Of a stretch of 64,000 bases of DNA, positions 1 through 11,400 are shown piece by piece. Position 1 is the first letter of the stretch; each line of letters opens with the position of its first letter. Origin of the DNA: Lateolabrax maculatus. Lineage: Eukaryota; Chordata; Actinopteri; Acropomatiformes; Lateolabracidae. The stretch lies in NCBI GenBank assembly GCA_031216445.1, contig CM062201.1, positions 3,589,501 to 3,653,500 of the forward strand, read 5' to 3'. The notes beneath the pieces were generated by a model that was given only the letters and a program-made list of their open reading frames with translations, made no database searches and was not told where the DNA came from. The translations under genes were made by a program, and so were the position numbers.

Positions 1-360
1 CTTTGCTACATGAAAAGAATAATAATTGGACACACAATGCCCAAATAGGAATTTAGATATAAAATAAAAGACTGCATAGGATAGGGAAATTTTGACTTTT
101 TTTTTTTCTGAAATTTTCGGCGTGCATAAAAACAGGTGGATGCAAACCCACCCTCTGTTTCTCTGTAAGCGGTCACAACAGAAAAAGGTTGGGAGCCACT
201 GGTTTAATCTTTGACATCTTATATTTTATAAGCTTATCATATGTTTTTCATGTAAAATGTTATTACAAAAGTAACTCAGTACTGTAAATATATGGATTAA
301 AAAGTACAATATTTCCCTCTGAAATGTAGAGGAGTAAAAGACTAAAGAAGCGTTAAATGG

Positions 361-811
361 CAGTGGTGGAAAGTAACTAAGTACATTTACTCAGGGACTG
401 TATTTAATTACAATTTTGAGGTACTTGTACTTTACTTGAGTATTTCCATACTTTATACTTCTTCTCCACTACAGATTGGAAGCAAATATAATACTTTTTA
501 CTGCACTATATTTATTTGACAACATTAGTTACTTTGCATATTCAAATTATTAATACCAAATATAAATCAACAAATAAATTATGATGTATTATTGCAGTAT
601 ATAAAGTAGTTGAAATTAGCCCCTGCTTTGCCAGCTGCACCATTAGTGAATTCTAATCTTTTTACTTTTAGTGTATTTTTATGCTAATACTTTTGTACTT
701 TTCTTAAGTAAGTTTTTAAATGCAGGAGTTTTATTTGTGACAGAGTATTTTTACTCTGTGGTCTTGTTAAGTTTACTTAACAAAAATATCTGAGTACTTC
801 TTCCACCAGTG
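361..811. mobile_element. hAT-like non-autonomous element (MITE), apparently full length
   Basis: The left end reads CAGTGGTGGAAAGTA and the right end is its inverted counterpart, TTCTTCCACCAGTG. The interior has the 'gaggtacttgtactttacttgag' type sequence that recurs in the window. Eight bases flank each side, TTAAATGG (353-360) and TAAAATGG (812-819), a target-site duplication with one mismatch. An 8-bp duplication is typical of hAT transposition. No transposase is encoded. The hAT assignment is inferred from the duplication length and the terminal repeats. Confidence 0.7.
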
Positions 812-867
812 TAAAATGGTAATATTCGAGAAAAGTACAAATACTTCAAAATTATACTCAAGCACGG

Positions 868-990
868 TACATCAGAATCAGAATCAGAATCAGAATTGGG
901 TTTATTGGCAAGTAGGTTTTCACATACGAGGAATTTTCTGTGGTGTATTGGTGCGTAACAAGTACAGACAATTACAGACAAGTACATGAT
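868..990. repeat. Short interspersed repeat with agaatc tandem start
   Basis: Four tandem 'agaatc' units run into 'gggtttattggcaagtaggttttcacata', a pattern I recognise as a common fish interspersed repeat, possibly a LINE or SINE tail. It is non-coding. The family assignment is from memory and uncertain. Confidence 0.5.
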
Positions 991-1680
991 TAAATGTACT
1001 TTATACCTTCATGTTAGCTTCTGGTAAGCCACAGTTTAATTTAAACCTGCAATATTTATAAAAATGTTTTCTTTGCTCATATCCTTGAATGCTCCTATCC
1101 ATTTGTGATTCAACGTGTATCCACTTAATGAAGCTTTCCCATTTGCTGCTCTAAACATTCGGCGTCTGCTTCTGGGAAAGGTCCACTGGAGCACAGGAGG
1201 AGATGAGTTGCAGTTCTTATGACATGAAGAGAAGTTGATGCTTTGTATGTGCAGTTATCGCAACTGAGGACACACAGGGTGCCATAGACTGAATCTCTGA
1301 ACATGCTGGACTCACTGTTGTTGGCTGACAAGTGAACTCTGGGAAGTGCGGTGCAAAAATTGTACATTTACTATACCTGGGGACACCGTGGAGCTGTGGT
1401 ACCACCACTCTGAGAGGCACTTGACTGGTCCACAACTTATAGGTCTGGGGGATAAACTTGGTGTGTTTAGAAGCAAAAAGCATGTGTACATTGCAAGCAG
1501 CCCCCTCCCCCCATCCACATGCATGACTATACCCAACTGGCTACTGTCAAAGCTTGTTATGCAGCATGCCAGTGTGAGGAGAAAGAGGAGAAATGTATTT
1601 ATAGATGAATCAGATGAACTTATTAATAGATATCCTCTACACTGCAGGGAGATGGACCACAGAGTTGCCTGTCCATGCAG

Positions 1681-1681
<1 letters not shown>

Positions 1682-1728
<47 letters not shown>
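1682..1728. repeat. (CA)n microsatellite
   Basis: About 23 uninterrupted CA dinucleotides. It creates spurious His/Thr and Cys/Val open frames on the two strands. Confidence 0.95.
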
Positions 1729-1730
<2 letters not shown>

Positions 1731-2149
1731 CTTGATGAAAAGCTTTGTTGCTGATTTTATCTTCCCCTCCTCTTAACTTCCACTGTTCCACACCACTTCC
1801 CAGAGGCACACACACAAAAAAATTAGACATACTTTCTTTGGAAAGTGGATGAGCACTAATGTCTTTTATTATTACCACAAAAGTATACAAGAAAAGATGC
1901 TTTCAAGCACCTCATCTAGAAAAAAGCGTAATCTTCTAAGAATAGGAGTTCTGCCTGATTAGTGGCCAAGTCACAAAAATTCTGTGCTGGGTGAAGAGAC
2001 GTTGGACCTGTTAAAAACAGTTTTTAACGGGCATTTTAAACTGGGCTAACACAAACTGAAGATGCTTTCACAGACCTACTTTCAAATTATCCAGGACTGG
2101 TGCGACCCGTAAAACTAATACGCATTGGCAAATTAGTATGCCAATGCCA

Positions 2150-2525
2150 GGCTTGGAATTTGGAAGGTCACCAATGCTATAACAATTCATCCTGAGGTGA
2201 ACTGTCATTGAAAATCCATCCAATAGTTGTTGAGACATTTCACTGACAGCCAAAAATGTCAACTCAGTGGTGTCACTAATTGAAACACCAGCGGATCACC
2301 AAAGTCAGTAGTAGGCACCGTCTGAGAACCATGAATGTCTGCACCAAATACTGTGCCAATCTGTCTGGTAGATGTTGACATATTCCACAGGGTAAGTGAA
2401 ACTTTAAACCATCTCATGGTAATCCATCCAATAATTGTTGAGAATATATTTCTGGACCAAAGTGGTGGACTGACTAATCGACCAACAGACCGACATTGTC
2501 ATCCCTGAATGCTGCTAGCATGGTT
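2150..2525 (-). repeat. Diverged teleost interspersed repeat, inverted relative to 3590-4200
   Basis: Contains 'aatccatccaatagttgttgaga' and 'aatccatccaataattgttgaga', the reverse complement of the 'tctcaacaactattggatggatt' motif seen near 3680-3840. The two segments look like divergent copies of one family in opposite orientations. No coding capacity is seen. Confidence 0.5.
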
Positions 2526-3589
2526 AAAAAAGCCCTAGAAATCCTTGTGTGGTTAGATATTTGATGGTATTTGCAGGTGGTGAACAGTGTGATCAGATAA
2601 AGTCAGTAGATCAGATACATAGTCCATAGAGAATAATGGACTGTAAGCACCATTCAAAAATACAAATGAAAATATCTTATCTCCCAGACAGTCTATATGT
2701 AACCTGTTCATACTGTATAAAGACATTTTACACATCAGTTCAATCTATTCAAGGTGGAGGATTTCCATGATATTTTTATCAAAGATAATACATTTTCAGA
2801 TTTGTAAGATAGCCTACATGATCACTACTTCTTAAAAAAAATGTTATATCATCTTTTACAGTATTTCTCACTGTATAGAATATTCTCTAAGGAGAAGTTC
2901 AGAGTGAAGCTTTTTTCATGGTACCAACACCCTAAATCAGATCACTACTGAAGTCACTGTAGCCATTTCTGCAGTGTTGAGGATGGAGAGCTCAGTGCTG
3001 GTGATGTAAAGATGGTAAAGGTTGATTTTGAGTCAGTGACCCAGCATGCCTCCCATGCTTCTAACAACAACAAGCACGTGTTCTTTACAACAGCTTTAAT
3101 GTGAAAGAGTGACTTAAGAGCAGCTGAAATTCTTGTTTTTTTTCACCTTGCTGCAGTGACATAGCAGTGTACTGTGTCAGTGCACTGTGACATCACTGCT
3201 GGGTATGGTTACTAACTCACTCCCTCATGATTTAAGACAGCATAATAATACATATTAAAAAATAAAAAATGCAAATGTAAAAGACTTGTTAACCTGTAAC
3301 AATCTGGCATTCCTGGGACCCTAAAAACAGATTTTCTCAATCGCTTCTTCCTATGAGTGATGGGTTCCAAAATGTTCTGCCAAAGAACCTTTTTGTTTCT
3401 TTGCAAGAGAAATGTTGTGTTTTTTGTCCTTGGTGTTTGGGCTCAGTTGGAGAAAGGCGATGTCTCATACGTCTATCAGAGTTTAGCAGCATTTGAATTA
3501 AAATGTGGTGACAGTTGTGGGGTTGTTTGCTCGTGTTGCCAGGCCATTGTCAGTCAGATCTGATCAAACCACACACACAGTCCTGATGA

Positions 3590-4200
3590 GGCAGATTAGT
3601 TAAGCTTTTAGCCCCGCTAGCTGTGTGGCTCTTGGGATAACACTGTCGGTCCACGGCTTTGGTACAGGCTGAAATATCTCAACAACCTCTGGATGGATTG
3701 CCATGAATCATCCATGATCTCCAGAGGGTGAATCCTACTGACTTTGGTGAATCCCTGATTTTTCCTCTAGCGCCACCTTGAGGTTGAGATTTGTGGTTTT
3801 GAGTGAAATGTCTCAACAACTATTAGTTGGATTGTCATGAAATGTGATACAGGCATTCACGTTACTTCGGATGTATTGTCCCTTAACTTTTTAATGTCCA
3901 GCACCATCATCAGGTTTTTAATCTGTCGAATACTTTAGTTTATGACCAAATACCTGAAAAACTGGTGAAATGACTTTGGGTTTACTTTCTAATTAGCAAC
4001 TTACTTATTTACTATGCTAACATAGTAAATTAGGATGATGAACATAAACATTGAACGTAAACGTAAACGTAAACATTATACCTGCCTAATATCTGTATAT
4101 TAGCGTGCTAATGTTAGCATTTTGCACAAAGCACTGCTGTCCTACATACAGCCTCACAGAGGCCCCAGCATGCCTGTAGACACTCAGTCTTGTTGAGTTT
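3590..4200 (+). repeat. Teleost interspersed repeat ('ctcaacaactattggatgg' family)
   Basis: The order of motifs (ctcaacaacctctggatggattgccatgaa, ctagcgccacc, atgaccaaatacctg, ttagcgtgctaatgttagcat, aagcactgctgt...cagcctcacagag) matches a high-copy fish repeat I recognise. A short tandem array of 'aacgta' sits at about 4051-4075. It is non-coding. Confidence 0.6.
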
Positions 4201-4910
4201 TAAATTCTTAATAAATGATAACTAAAGATGTTTTTTTCTGAACTTTTCTCAGTTTCACTACTGTTACACAGAATTATTTGAGATTTGAAACCAAGTTTTC
4301 AGGGGCATTAATGCCTACAATGTAAACTTTAACAGTCAATGTTTATATTAATGTTGCTGGTAAGAACGGGTGCATCTGAAAGGTCTTGATGGACTTGTGA
4401 CTGATGGCTTGATGGCTTTGTCTGTCTGCTGACCCAGCCATTTTTCCATCTCACTGTTTACATGGACGATGAATCATGTAGCCTGCTCTTTTTTGCTCCA
4501 TCCCTCAACACTAAGAGCATGCACACACACACACACACACACACACAAACTTGCTCTCTTCAATCTATTGTCTATGCATTAGGCATTTACAGTGTTTAGG
4601 AGTGCTTGGTTGATGTCTAATAGGTCTGAGGCTGAAGGCTGCAGAGCTTTTATCAGTTCAAGGGCACTCAGCTCCTCGTACGTAGGCCTGACACGACATT
4701 AACATCCCAGACTGTCATTTCGATATAAACACACGTGCACACGGAGACGCACACACACAGATGGTCGTGTGTGACCTTCTGACTTCCCCTCAAGCCCAGA
4801 GTAAAGGCTGAAGTGATGTGTAAGCAGATCAGAAGCATACAGCGGAGAGGGGAGGCGATCAGAGCAGGCTGAAAAGTGTTGAAGTGTGATACAAAGATGA
4901 GCTCCCCTCC

Positions 4911-5330
4911 ATCACTTGCCACCCCCCCCCCCTTCACCTCCTATTTCTCCTTACCCCTCCTTCCATCCCCTACATATCCCTCTCCTCACCCCTTCTGCCC
5001 CTCATCCATTCACGTCGCTTCCTTTTTCCCTACTCCTCCGACTCCTTCCCTCAGTACTCCTTCCCACCCGATGGTTAATTCATGAAGTCTGGCTGAACAT
5101 GCACCCTCTCCATTATTAATATAACATTAGGGAGACAGAAGGAGGAGGAGAGAAAGGGAAAGGGGAAGGAGAAAGGAGGAGACACAGAAGAGGAGAGAGG
5201 AAAGATGTGGGAGGAGGACAGAGGGTGAGGATAAAAGGAGGAGGAGATGGAGGGCAAAAGGGATGGAGGTGGAGAGAGGGAAAGAAGGTAGAGCGAGGAT
5301 GACAGGGATGGAGCAAATGAAGAGAAAGTC
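4911..5330. repeat. Adjacent polypyrimidine and polypurine tracts
   Basis: On the plus strand 4911-5070 is almost all C/T and about 5128-5330 is almost all A/G, separated by roughly 60 bp of mixed sequence. These blocks create overlapping Ser/Pro/Leu-rich frames that are not genes. Long homopurine-homopyrimidine runs can form triplex or hairpin structures, but no function is shown. Confidence 0.8.
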
Positions 5331-6589
5331 AACCACATTTTCCCCCAGCAGATTCATGGGGGGTTAGGGGTTGGGGGGGTGACAGATGAGAAGGGAGAGA
5401 ATGTGTCAGGAAGAGGAATATTGTATGACACGAGATGCTATTGGGATGCACGCAATGTCTCTTGTCCCGTGAAGAGAGGCAGAACGCATGAGGACGGGAG
5501 CGAGAAAGGGGGAGGAAAAGACAGGAGGAGAGACTCAGATGTGTCAGAGTTGATCATGTGACTATGACTCCTTTATCCTGGACTCACACACACACACTAG
5601 AGACAGGCAGAACTGATTTTACAAGATAAATACAAAAAGGTAAGTAAGCCAAAACACACTCTTCTTCTAAAAATATCAAATCTGGGAAGCTTTGTAGAGT
5701 AAAGAGAAGAAAATTAAAGCAGTCTTTAACAGTATTCACTATTTCACAGCAGACAGGCAGTGGTGGCTGAGTTTCCACCACTCATACAGCTGGCAGTGTT
5801 CCACATCTTTGTTAATTTACATTCCCCCAAAACATTCTGTCCATTAAAAAATCAGGACAAGGTGTCCTTAAGTCAAGTTTTTCACACTCCACTTAGGCCA
5901 GTGTCTGGGCTATCTGGGCTTTTAGCCCTGGGCTGTTGCGCTTTTACACACTGTTGTGTTCCCAGATGGGGTTAATTTTGAGAATATCTAAAAGTGAACA
6001 TATACATTTTTTTTCTCCATAAATCTTCCCATGAACAATCATACTTAAATGCACTGCATTTAAATACCTTACACAGAGTAATACAGGTCCATTAAGACTT
6101 TATACTGTAAACCTCTGAGCAACTGTGATTAATGGTTAAAACTAAAAACATAACTTTACTTTTTTAAAGTTTCCATTTTGCCTTTATTATTTCTTCTCGA
6201 ATATCATTATTCCAAGATGAAGTTATACTGTTTACTTTGCGATTAAACCTTGGAGTGAGACAGTAACAATGATTAAAGGACAGATATTTGGTGTATATCA
6301 TAAAAATGGCCTTTCCTTTGTTTCCCCAAAGGAGAGAGCAGGGTTTAGCCAAAGAGTTATTCTGTGTTTTAGCTACAAAATGTCTTATTTGTTTTTCTCT
6401 TTTAATATCTACAAACAATATGTTAGTTTCTCAATACTTTCAGTCTTTCCAGCCTGTCAGTGACACACAGCCAAACCCATTGGTTCCTACTGAAGATTTA
6501 AATAAACCAGGTCACAAATACGTAGGTTCATTTAAAAAAGAAAAAAAAAAACTCAATAGGTCCTTACAACAGCTGGCCACTGTAGTTAG

Positions 6590-6935
6590 TAAATGTTACT
6601 CAAACAGGAAAATAGCAGCAGGAAATAGTGCATTTGTTGGGGACTATTTTCAGCAGTGGATTAATACATATATAGTTCCCCAAAGTATTTCTAGCTGCAG
6701 GACAGTGTATGTGGGATTGAGTCAAAATAAACTACAATGTGTGTGTTCATAATGAAGGAAGATGTCACCCAGCGCAACAGTGTGGCTCACTGATGTGTTT
6801 TTCATTGTTTTTGGACAACAATGAAGTTCTATATTTTAAAGAGTATGGTCTCGACCTACTCTATGTGAAAAGTGTCTTGAGATAACTTTTGTTATGACTT
6901 GGCGTTATACAAAAAATATTGACTTAACTTGGTTA
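6590..6935 (+). repeat. Interspersed repeat, inverted partner of 36.9 kb
   Basis: The stretch around 6703-6790 (gggattgagtcaaaataa, then tgtgtgttcat, gaaggaa, tgtcaccca, caacagtgt) is matched in reverse complement at about 36.89-36.99 kb. Downstream, 'gataacttttgttatgacttggcgttatac' resembles the tail of a fish non-LTR element. There is no coding frame. Confidence 0.6.
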
Positions 6936-7455
6936 TGGCACATCATGCTTTGATACACAGACTATTTCAAGGGATTTATTGAAAATCAGAAAGTACAGAA
7001 ATATCCTTGAAACAGGATAGGGCAGGCAGAGTTCATTTTGAACAATACACAGTCCAAATTAAAACATAAGTCAAAAACATACAGCAGGTCCCCACATATT
7101 TTTTTATCTGCTTAATCCTCCACCAAACATTACAAACTGTCTTTTAACTAGTTCATGAAAACATCTCTGGGAGTGGCAGCTTTGCAAAAACACACAAGAC
7201 AAGACTTAAAAAAGCAAAGAGGCACTTGAGCTGCCATTATAATCACCATGATATATTAACACTTTCGACGACTGTCATTAAGCCAATTAACAGATTCACA
7301 TGCAAACAGACTTTTATACAATAGTTTTGTTTCTTTAAAATTAAGGACATATATTTATATTCAGTTCTGAAACCCCACTTTTCCTTGTTACATGCAATGC
7401 AGAAATGTGGTCTGGATTATAATCAGACAGCCAAGACTTAACCTCAACTACATAC

Positions 7456-7950
7456 ACTCACTGGCCACTTTATTAGGTACAACTGTTCAGCTGCTTGTGA
7501 ACGCAAACATCTAATCAGCCAGTCACGTGACATCATTTAGGCATGTAGATGTGGTCAGGACAATCTGCTGAAGTTCAAACCGAGCATCAGAATGGGGAAG
7601 AAAGGTCATTTTTGTGACATTGAAAGTGACGTGGTTTTTGGTGCCAGACGGGCTGGTTTGAGTGTTTCAGAAACTGCTGATATTCTGGATTTTTTACACA
7701 CGTTTATCTCTGGGGTTTACAGAGAATAGTCCAAAAAAGAGAAACTATCCAGTGGGCGGAAACGCCTCGTTGATGACAGAGGTCAGAGAATGGCCAGACG
7801 GGTTCGAGCTGAAAGAAAGGCAACAGTAACTAAAATAACCACTCGTTACAACAGAGGTCTGCAGAGGAGCATCTCTGAACACACAGCAAGTCGAACCTTG
7901 AAGCAGATGGGCTACAGCAGCACAGCACCACACCGGCCACTTTATTAGGC
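7456..7950 (+). mobile_element. Truncated, inactive Tc1/mariner-like transposon
   Basis: It opens with a Tc1-type end, CACTGGCCACTTTATTAGG (7460-7477). A frame from ATG 7592 (MGKKGHFCDIESDVVFGARR...) resembles the N-terminal helix-turn-helix part of Tc1-like transposases. It hits an in-frame TAG at about 7727, then the same frame continues (KKEKLSSGRKRL..., TTRYNRGLQRSISEH..., LKQMGYSS) until the sequence breaks off at 7935. The catalytic DDE part is absent, so the copy is dead. A second GGCCACTTTATTAGG (7935-7949) closes it, in direct rather than inverted orientation. Confidence 0.8.
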
Positions 7951-8310
7951 ATCTCATTTTGTATAGTTTTATTCCAATGCACAAATGATAATGCCATTCA
8001 ATAATAAATATCTAACTGAGGCCACCTTTCCCATGCATTTTAGGATTTAATTATTTACAACCTCTGGGTGATGAATTTTAGGCTTTTAGAAACCTGGTGC
8101 TGATGATATATTCCAGAGAACACACAGACCAGAAAGCAAGAAATGTCTCCCTGGGCTGGCAGGAATCGGTAGTGCAGGTGTGTTTTTGTCACAGCTCACA
8201 GACTAACTGGGGCAATTCAAAAATGTTACATATACAAACACGAATGCACGCGCACCAGGGAAAAACAACTCTCGTGTGTGTCCCATGTGTGGCTCTTGCA
8301 CATGTGTCCT

Positions 8311-8423
8311 TCAGATACACTTGGCCTCCATGTCGTAGAGTTGAAGAAGGTCCGAGATCACAGCATCGATGTCTGCTTTGGTCACGTCCTCACACAGCAC
8401 CTACACAGACACAGACACACACA

Positions 8424-8497
<74 letters not shown>

Positions 8498-11400
8498 TCA
8501 GCTCCACACCTGGCCTCAATAAACAGTGGACATCAAAGGTCCACACACCATTTGAAATGACCTAGATTTTATTGCCTTGAGGACTGAAGCAGAAAACCAT
8601 AACAAATCCTGACTTTTCCCATTTGCATTTGGATAAAGTGACTTATAAAATCAAAGCTCTAACGAAGGAGACCTCATTTGTGAAATTGTGTGACAATGGA
8701 AAACTATAATTGCCGCCACCTTTCAATTAATACTTAACACTTCCAAGAGGCACTTTTGCTTTGAAGACTGGCTGGAGCTGGATGGTCGAGTGGTAATGTC
8801 ACTTTGGTTTGAGTGCACAATGGTACAAAGCTGGATGGTTGCTGTTGGCATGACCCTAAAAGCAGGGGACATCTGTGCTATAGCTACGGCTTTTGTCCGC
8901 CATACCGTGAAAGTACCCTCACGGGCCAATTTGAATAGTACACATGCACGTAAATGTGAGATAGGATCCCGACAGCATGACACATCCTGCATCCCAGAGG
9001 TTTCTTCACAGTCAACAGTTTTCACTCTTTTGGTAGCGAGCAACTTTAGTGACAAACTAGTACTAGTGTTTTTTTTCCATTGCTTCCAGAAGTATGAACA
9101 AGATTGCACTGGGGTGGAGGCAGGAATCTATTAAAACGGGCAACTAAAAGCAAAACTATCTCTTCTGCACATTTAGGCATAAAGTAATGACCACATCAAT
9201 AAAGCCCAGCACTGACATATTATCATCTTTTAAGTTGATATGGCTAACTTTTAGCATTCAGTTGCCTATTTACACATCCGGCAGGCACGCAACAACATCA
9301 GCATTCATTTGGAATCACTGCATCTGGCATATGTAAGTCTAATATTCACCCACATTTTGGCTCTGTTTTGCTATCTGCTGACTTCTGAGGGAAACATGTA
9401 TCTTCAGCTGCTAAACGTTACTAAGTTCACCAGCTATTGTCTAACTGCGTCTGCTGCTGTTTACTGCGGACCAGGTAGTGTACCGTGGGCTAATCAGAAC
9501 GTTTTTCTGCTGAAAACAGCAGCTTGCTGCGGCTGGAAACAACACTGATGAGAGCAGTGAGACGGAACCAAAACAGTAAATTTGCGAGCAGTAACCAAAA
9601 CAATGATCCCAAAGATACTAAAAATCTTTGTAGAACTGCAGAGTTGGGGTGATAATTCTCTGTGCGATCATCACTACAAGCTACACATTTCACATTACAC
9701 ATCTGATCCATGGCTAAAACTCCGTCCCTCTGCACGTCCTTTAAAATGATTTCTCACTGTACCACCCAAACATCATGTTTCAATATTAACTGCATCCCAT
9801 TGAAGAAATACTGATGAAATGTTATTTCAGGCAAAACAAGCCCAAATTCACTTGTCAGAAAAGGCCATGACTTCTTTGCACATTTTTACGTGTTAATTAA
9901 CCATTTGAAATGCATGATTTGATTTAAGATTTGCTGCTTATAAGGGGCTGGGTGAGATATGATGAGATATATATATATACGTTCTACCAAATCCTCATGA
10001 CCATAGGTGAAGGCTGGAATGTAAATTTTTGCCTTCCGGCTCAGCTCCCTTTTCACCACACTGGTGAAAGCACCTTTCCTCTTCAACTGACATTTTAACA
10101 ACTGTCACTGCTTACATACCAATTTACACTACAACTACTAATTAAACTGCATTGAAATTGGAATTACATTCACGAGGAGACCAGAGGAAATGAATGGTAA
10201 TGTTGCTCCATATCTGCTGGATGTGTCACCGGGCAACAGTATGCAAACACGTTTGCCATAACTTTACATGGAGATGATAATATATCATATTTTAAACTCA
10301 AATGAATAAATCCACATACACACATGGCCTCTTTCTCTCGCTCGCTCACACGCACACACGCATTTTTGTTCTGTGCTCTCGCTTCAGTCTGTAATTGTGA
10401 ACACTTCTGTGGCGCAACACACACCTGCCACCACTCTTTCTCCCCGACAGGCAGCTCCACTCCGTAGCTGTTTAGGGCCAGGTACAGCGTTGCTATGGCG
10501 ATGTGCTGGGGTATGTGGCGGATGCACATGGCTCCGTGGTAACAGTCTCTAAGCAACGCCCAGGAAGTCTCAGCGACGGGGGTCCGAGACCAAGCGTGGC
10601 GGTTTACGAGCGACTTCACAGATGGCAAGTAGTGCAGTAAATACTAGAGAGAAAGAGACAGAGAGGAAAAATGCAATATATATAAAACTCGACACTTTGA
10701 TGTAATCAAAAGAAGACATTTTAAAAGCTAAAAGATGGTAGATCAGACAAGGAAAGTGATACAGCATTCTCAACTAATACTTAAAAAAACACTTCACTTT
10801 GAGCCAGACTGTACAGTGGCAGTACACACAAATACGTTGAGACAACCATGACAACATCAGACAGTAACATCGACAGACAAGGAGGCTTTCCACTAAATAG
10901 GGGGGGACAGGAATACGTGTACGTGGACTGTCACCTACCTTGTGCGGGTGTTCAAAGGAGACGTGGAAGTTGAGCTGTCGGAGGATGAGGAGCTCGCACT
11001 GCACCACGCTATCCCTCAGGTCCCAGAACTCCTTGTCACATTCTAGAGGAGCACTGCCACTGTTGAAATACCTGCAAGGGAGGAACGGAAAGGAGGGAGG
11101 GGAAGGTGGGAGGGAGGTGGAGAGCATTCAAGGTGACCACTTTGAACAGTGATGAGGAGCAAAAAAAAAAATGGCCTGCTGGAGAAAAAAGTGAACCGCA
11201 TTAAATTTGTTGTCAGGTCAAGTCTGACTGCTTTTTGGCCAATTTGTATTTTAAATTCAACCATTGCACATTTGATGACAGATGCTGATGAGTTATGCTA
11301 CTTCATGTGTTACATATCAAATACATGCAAAAATTTGCTAGCTTTAATTGATTTCAACCAACTGATCACAAGGTATATGAAATGTCTCAAAATGTGTGAA

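Larger units (their letters stand above)
1..6960. other. Repeat-rich intergenic region without a recognised gene
   Basis: I see no exon chain or recognisable protein on either strand here. The open frames are short, of low complexity, or lie in interspersed repeats and microsatellites. It holds an hAT-like MITE (361-811), a short 'agaatcagaatcag' repeat (about 868-990), two copies of a 'tctcaacaactattggatggattg' repeat (about 2150-2525 and 3590-4200), strand-biased polypyrimidine and polypurine blocks (4911-5330), and a repeat shared with 36.9 kb (about 6590-6860). Distal regulatory DNA cannot be excluded. Confidence 0.6.

Noticed and set aside
1312..1890. 192-codon minus-strand ORF and the 129-codon plus-strand ORF overlapping it
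   Set aside because: Both run through a CA microsatellite and show no known domain. The plus-strand text looked slightly protein-like but lacks exon partners.
5075..5357. Overlapping Ser/Pro/Leu-rich minus-strand ORFs
   Set aside because: All arise from the polypurine tract; three frames are open at once, which indicates composition rather than coding.
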